A DNA stretch of 64,000 nucleotides, from the NCBI GenBank assembly GCA_964496495.1, contig CAZBZU010000004.1:1-64000 (forward strand). The letters are read 5' to 3'. The notes beneath the pieces are model-generated. The model did not search any database, was not told the DNA's origin, and was given only the letters and a program-made list of their open reading frames with translations. Below, in pieces: positions 60,704-64,000 of the stretch. Position 1 is the first letter of the stretch; each line of letters begins with the position of its first letter. The position numbers and the translations under genes were made by a program. The stretch is from JASBRS01 sp964496495 (GTDB taxonomy: Bacteria; Deinococcota; Deinococci; Deinococcales; Trueperaceae).

Positions 60704-61467
60704 TGCGCCCGCCATCCCCGGAGCGCCGGCAGCTGCTCGGCGCCCCGGTGGACGCCATCGACTTGGGGCAGGCCGCGGCCTGGATCGTTGCGGCCGCCGG
60801 CGAGGGCGGCTTCCGCCTGGTCGTGACCCTCAACCCGGAGATCGTGGTCGGCGCGCGCCGCGACCCGGCGCTCGCCGCCGCCCTGCGCGCGGCCGACCTG
60901 TCTGTCGCAGACGGCGTCGGCATCGCCCTGGCGGCACGGCTGCGCGGCCGGCCCCTGCCGGGCCGGGTGCCCGGCGTCGACCTGGTGTCGGAGGTCCTCC
61001 GACTGGGCGGGGAACGCTTGAGCGTGTACTTCCTGGGAGGACGGCCGGGCGTGGCCGAGGAGGCCGCCGCCGCCGCCCGCGCGCGCTTCGGCTGTCGCGT
61101 GGCCGGCGCGCGCCACGGCTACTTCCGGCAACCGCAGGAGGAAGCCGAAGCGTGCAGCCAGGTACGCGCCAGCGGTGCCGGCCTGCTTCTCGCCGGCCTG
61201 GGCGCGGGCCAGGAGCGCTTCCTCCACGAGCACAGGCAGGCGCTGGGCCCGCTGGTGGCCATCGGCGTCGGCGGCACGCTGGACGTGCTGGCGGGCAAGG
61301 TGCGCCGCATGCCGGCCTGGAGCAGCCGCCTGGGGGTCGAGTGGCTCCTCAGGGTCGGCCTCGATCCGAGACGCTGGCGCCGCATCCCCAATCTGCTGCG
61401 CTTCACCCTCATGCTCCTCAGCGGAGCCGAGCTGCCGCCCGACGCGTCCCGCGGCTCGCGGGATTGA
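60703..61467 (+). CDS. WecG/TagA/CpsF family glycosyltransferase
   Basis: 254 residues of GT26. Segments are VTLNPEIVVGARRDPALAAA, DLSVADGVGIALAARLRG, RVPGVDLVSEVL, YFLGGRPGVAEEAAAAARAR, and the C-terminal GVGGTLDVLAGKVRRMPAWS. Members transfer N-acetylmannosaminuronate or N-acetylmannosamine to lipid-linked sugars for teichoic acid, enterobacterial common antigen or capsule; the sugar here is unknown. It is probably membrane-associated through its basic C-terminus (residues about 220-245). ATG overlaps the comB-like stop (TGATG). It converges on purF with 6 nt between stops. Confidence 0.9.
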   Translation: MRPPSPERRQLLGAPVDAIDLGQAAAWIVAAAGEGGFRLVVTLNPEIVVGARRDPALAAALRAADLSVADGVGIALAARLRGRPLPGRVPGVDLVSEVLRLGGERLSVYFLGGRPGVAEEAAAAARARFGCRVAGARHGYFRQPQEEAEACSQVRASGAGLLLAGLGAGQERFLHEHRQALGPLVAIGVGGTLDVLAGKVRRMPAWSSRLGVEWLLRVGLDPRRWRRIPNLLRFTLMLLSGAELPPDASRGSRD

Positions 61468-61473
61468 CGCCGC

Positions 61474-62928
61474 TCAGCGCGAGGCGATCTCGAGCCGCTC
61501 GTCGACCAAGGCCAGGCCGTCCTTCTCGGCCTCCTCGCCGGGGTGGCCCGCGGCGTAGTTGCCGTTGAAGCAGGCCAGGCAGGTGCGTTGCAGCGCGATC
61601 GCGCGCGAGAGCCCCGGCTCCGACAGGAAGTGCAGGGTGTCCGCCCCGATGCGCTGGCGGATCTGCTCCACGCTCATGCTGGCGGCGGCGAGCTCCTTGC
61701 GGGCGGCGGTATCGATGCCGTAGTAGCAGGGGAAGCGGATGGGCGGGCTCGACACCCGGAAGTGCACCTCGGTGGCGCCCGAGTCGCGCAGCAGCTGCAC
61801 GATGCGGGCCGAGGTGGTGCCGCGCACGATGGAGTCGTCGACCAGCACCACGCGCTTGCCCGCCACCGCGGGGATCGGCGCGAGCTTGAGCTTGACCTTC
61901 TGGTCGCGCAGGCGCTGCGTCGGGTTGATGAAGGTGCGGCCGGCATAGGGCGACTTGTAGAGCCCCATGTCGTAGGCGATGCCGGAGGCCCGGGCGTAGC
62001 CGATGGCGGCAGCCAGCCCCGAGTCCGGCACGCCCACCACCACGTCGGCCGGCACCGCCGCCTCCGTCGCGAGCATCTCGCCCATCCGCACGCGCGCGGC
62101 GTGCACCTCCACGCCGTCGAGCTTGGAGTCGCCGCGCGCGAAGTAGATCCACTCGAAGGCGCACGGCGTGGGGGCGGGCTCGAGCACCTGGTAGCTGTGC
62201 AAGCCGGCGTCGTCGGCCATGACCAGCTCGCCCGGACGCACGTCGCGCAGGAAGCTGGCGCCCATGACGTGCAACGCCGACGGCTCGGACGCGAGCACGA
62301 AGCCGCCGTCGAGCTCGCCGATCACCAGCGGGCGCACGCCGTTGGCGTCGCGCAGGCCGAGGATGCGGTGGCGATCCATCAACACCACCGCGAAGCCGCC
62401 CTCCAGCTCGCCCATCACCTTGGCGGTAGCGTCGCGCAGGCTGAGGTGGCTGTAGCGGGCGATGAGGTTGATCATCACCTCGCTGTCGTTGGTCGTCTGG
62501 AACACGGCGCCCTCGTCCAGCATGCGCGCGCGCATGCTCTTGGCATTGGTGAAGTTGCCGTTGTGCGCCAGCGCCAGCAACCCCTTGTTGGAGCGCACCG
62601 TGATGGGCTGGGCGTTGAAGCGCAGGCTCGAGCCGGTCGTCGAGTAGCGCGTGTGAGCGATGCCGGTGCGTGCGCCGCCGAAGCGGAGCGCATCCAGCCG
62701 CTCCTCGGTGAACACCGCGCTGACCAGGCCCATGTCCTTCTCGATGCGGATCTCCTCGTCGGACGCTGCGCAGATGCCGCACGACTCCTGCCCGCGATGC
62801 TGCAGGGCGAACAGGCCGAGGTGGAGAAGCGAGGCCACGTCGCCGGCCTGCGGCAGGTGGAGCGCCACGACGCCGCACTCCTCGTGCAGCTTGTCGTCGC
62901 CGAGGATGTCCCAGGGTGCCATGTCCAT
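61474..62928 (-). CDS. purF: amidophosphoribosyltransferase
   Basis: First enzyme of purine synthesis: glutamine plus PRPP to phosphoribosylamine. 484 residues. The N-terminal nucleophile Cys is in HEECGVVAL (about residue 18), indicating a short propeptide. Glutaminase segments HTRYSTTGSS and ALAHNGNFTN follow, then the PRPP-binding VVLVDDSIVRGTTSARIV. C-terminal TCLACFNGNY supplies Cys ligands of the Bacillus-type [4Fe-4S] cluster. The ATG is 5 nt after the purL stop; both GAGG and a TAGGCT box precede it. Confidence 0.95.
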   Translation of the reverse strand: MDMAPWDILGDDKLHEECGVVALHLPQAGDVASLLHLGLFALQHRGQESCGICAASDEEIRIEKDMGLVSAVFTEERLDALRFGGARTGIAHTRYSTTGSSLRFNAQPITVRSNKGLLALAHNGNFTNAKSMRARMLDEGAVFQTTNDSEVMINLIARYSHLSLRDATAKVMGELEGGFAVVLMDRHRILGLRDANGVRPLVIGELDGGFVLASEPSALHVMGASFLRDVRPGELVMADDAGLHSYQVLEPAPTPCAFEWIYFARGDSKLDGVEVHAARVRMGEMLATEAAVPADVVVGVPDSGLAAAIGYARASGIAYDMGLYKSPYAGRTFINPTQRLRDQKVKLKLAPIPAVAGKRVVLVDDSIVRGTTSARIVQLLRDSGATEVHFRVSSPPIRFPCYYGIDTAARKELAAASMSVEQIRQRIGADTLHFLSEPGLSRAIALQRTCLACFNGNYAAGHPGEEAEKDGLALVDERLEIASR

Positions 62929-62933
62929 TGCCC

Positions 62934-64000
62934 TCAGCCTAGCGCGTCGCGAAGCGGTCGGTGGTAGGAGGCCACGAGGCTGGCCACGGGTACGGAGAAG
63001 GCGCCGCGCGAGGTGCGTACCCGCAGGGCGTCGCCGCCGCTCACGCCGAGCCGCTGGCAGGGCACGCCCGCCGCGCGGCAGCGTGCCTCGGCGCGCTCGG
63101 CACTGTCGCCGGCCAGCGCGAGCACGATCCGGGCGGGCGCCTCGCCGAAGAGCGCGGCATCCTCGCGCGCCCCCTCGAAGGGTGCCAGCGAGACCTGCAG
63201 GCCGCGCCCACCCTCGATCGCCATCTCTGCCAGGGCCACCGCCAGGCCGCCGTCGGATACGTCGTGCGCCGTGTCGCAGGTGCCCTCCTGGATGAGCGTG
63301 CGCGCGACGCGCTGAACGGCCGCCTCGACCTCCAGGTCGAGTGGCGGCGGGGACCCCGCCTCCAGCCCGTGGAGGCGGTAGAGCATCTCGCTGGCACCCA
63401 GCTCGCCGAGGGCCGGGCCGATCAACAGGATCACGTCCCCATCACGCTTGAGCCCCATGGTGGCGCGGCGCTCGATGTCGGGGAGCACGCCCACCATCCC
63501 CACCGTCGGGGTGGGGTGGATGGCGCGGTAGCCGCTGCCGTCGCGGTACTGGTTGTAGAGGCTGACGTTGCCGCCGACGACCGGGGTGTCGAGCGCCCGA
63601 CACGCCTCCGTGAGGCCCTCCACCGCTTGCTGCAGCTGGTAGTAGACCTCCGGCAGGTAGGGGTTGCCGAAGTTGAGGTTGTCGGTCACGCCCAGGGGGG
63701 TGGCCCCCACGCAGCTCAGGTTGCGAGCGGCCTCGGCCACCGCGTGGGCGGCGCCGAGGCGCGGCTCGAGCCACACGTAGCGGGGGTTGCAGTCGACGGT
63801 CGCCGCGACGCCGAGTGGGGTGCCCTTCACCCGCAGCACCGCGGCGTCGGCCTGTCCCGGCAGCACCACCGTGTTGGTCATCACCTGATGGTCGTAGCGG
63901 CGGAACACCGCCTCCTTGCAGGCGATGGTGGGGCTCTCCAGCAGGCGCAGCAGCGCGCCGGCCGGGTCGCTGGTCTCCGGAACCGACAGCCGCGCCCGCC
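62934..64000 (-). CDS. purL: phosphoribosylformylglycinamidine synthase subunit PurL, C-terminal part (runs off window)
   Basis: Makes FGAM from FGAR with ammonia from PurQ. About 355 C-terminal residues are visible; the reading frame stays open to position 64000, so the start lies beyond the window. Family segments: LESPTIACKEAVFRRYDHQV, ATPLGVTDNLNFGNP, VVGGNVSLYNQ, VGMVGVLPDIERR and CDTAHDVSDGGLAVALAEMA. The arrangement purL-purF on one transcript is common. The small-subunit genes purS and purQ would be expected upstream, outside the window. Confidence 0.94.
   Translation of the reverse strand, partial: RARLSVPETSDPAGALLRLLESPTIACKEAVFRRYDHQVMTNTVVLPGQADAAVLRVKGTPLGVAATVDCNPRYVWLEPRLGAAHAVAEAARNLSCVGATPLGVTDNLNFGNPYLPEVYYQLQQAVEGLTEACRALDTPVVGGNVSLYNQYRDGSGYRAIHPTPTVGMVGVLPDIERRATMGLKRDGDVILLIGPALGELGASEMLYRLHGLEAGSPPPLDLEVEAAVQRVARTLIQEGTCDTAHDVSDGGLAVALAEMAIEGGRGLQVSLAPFEGAREDAALFGEAPARIVLALAGDSAERAEARCRAAGVPCQRLGVSGGDALRVRTSRGAFSVPVASLVASYHRPLRDALG

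Overview
This is a chromosomal window of very high G+C (roughly 70 %) with tightly packed genes, many of them overlapping by 4 nt. Several independent markers point to the Deinococcota, probably close to Truepera, and probably a draft or metagenome-derived scaffold. These are: a complete LysW-carrier alpha-aminoadipate lysine operon; the bacillithiol enzyme BshC; two type I glutamine synthetases; Deinococcus-style leaderless genes, in which a TANNNT -10 box sits 5-9 nt before the start codon; and a transcriptional T-box upstream of ileS. The scaffold is interrupted by three runs of exactly 100 N. Two of these lie inside 15-bp tandem repeats that encode pentapeptides. I found no prophage, insertion sequence, CRISPR array or other obvious mobile DNA.

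Layout. 1-256: tRNA-His (5' end cut off by the window edge) and tRNA-Leu. 397-3737: proteostasis operon tig, clpP, clpX. 3770-5381: an IscR/CymR-like Rrf2 repressor with a cysteine desulfurase, and a palindromic operator at their promoter. 5543-8812: a LysM/M23 peptidase and an unusual Rho with a long repeat-rich N-terminus. 9024-12782: T-box leader and ileS. 12927-16675: gap and pgk, followed by an RLAN-domain protein and a RimK-like ATP-grasp ligase. 16650-22070: the reverse-strand operon ACAD2, ACAD1, etfB, etfA, ending in a GNAT/C39-peptidase fusion that converges on the RimK-like gene. 22172-26150: SCP2 protein, Nudix hydrolase, a small unknown gene, aspartate kinase and an FprA-type ferredoxin reductase. 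26252-31133: branched-chain amino acid ABC transporter livKGFHM. 31384-34902: two glutamine synthetases and ruvC. 34921-38469: a giant GH13 protein. 38734-41275: a cohesin-lipoprotein / secreted protein / dockerin operon. 41389-43644: pterin carbinolamine dehydratase and an unknown 635-residue protein. 43778-53983: the lysine operon hcs-lysT-lysU-lysW-lysX-lysY-(alkX)-(GNAT)-lysZ-lysJ-lysK. 54276-64000: SagB-like oxidoreductase, mutY, thioesterase, guaB, bshC, comB-like phosphatase, WecG/TagA glycosyltransferase, purF and the C-terminal part of purL.

How the genes fit together. The lys operon makes lysine from 2-oxoglutarate on the LysW carrier; homoisocitrate dehydrogenase is not in the window. 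The aspartate kinase therefore presumably serves threonine/methionine synthesis. The Etf/acyl-CoA dehydrogenase block and the Liv transporter suggest amino-acid or fatty-acid catabolism, and the adjoining glutamine synthetases suggest nitrogen assimilation.

Most interesting points: the split RLAN / RimK-like / GNAT-C39 peptide-modification set; a LysW with no cysteine, hence no zinc knuckle; the three-gene cohesin-dockerin cluster; a DNA glycosylase and an acetyltransferase embedded by 4-nt overlaps in the lysine operon; a GH13 protein with an N-terminal HExxH motif; a Rho with an AT-hook and VATEA repeats; and a 16-codon leaderless ORF that ends inside the guaB ribosome-binding site.
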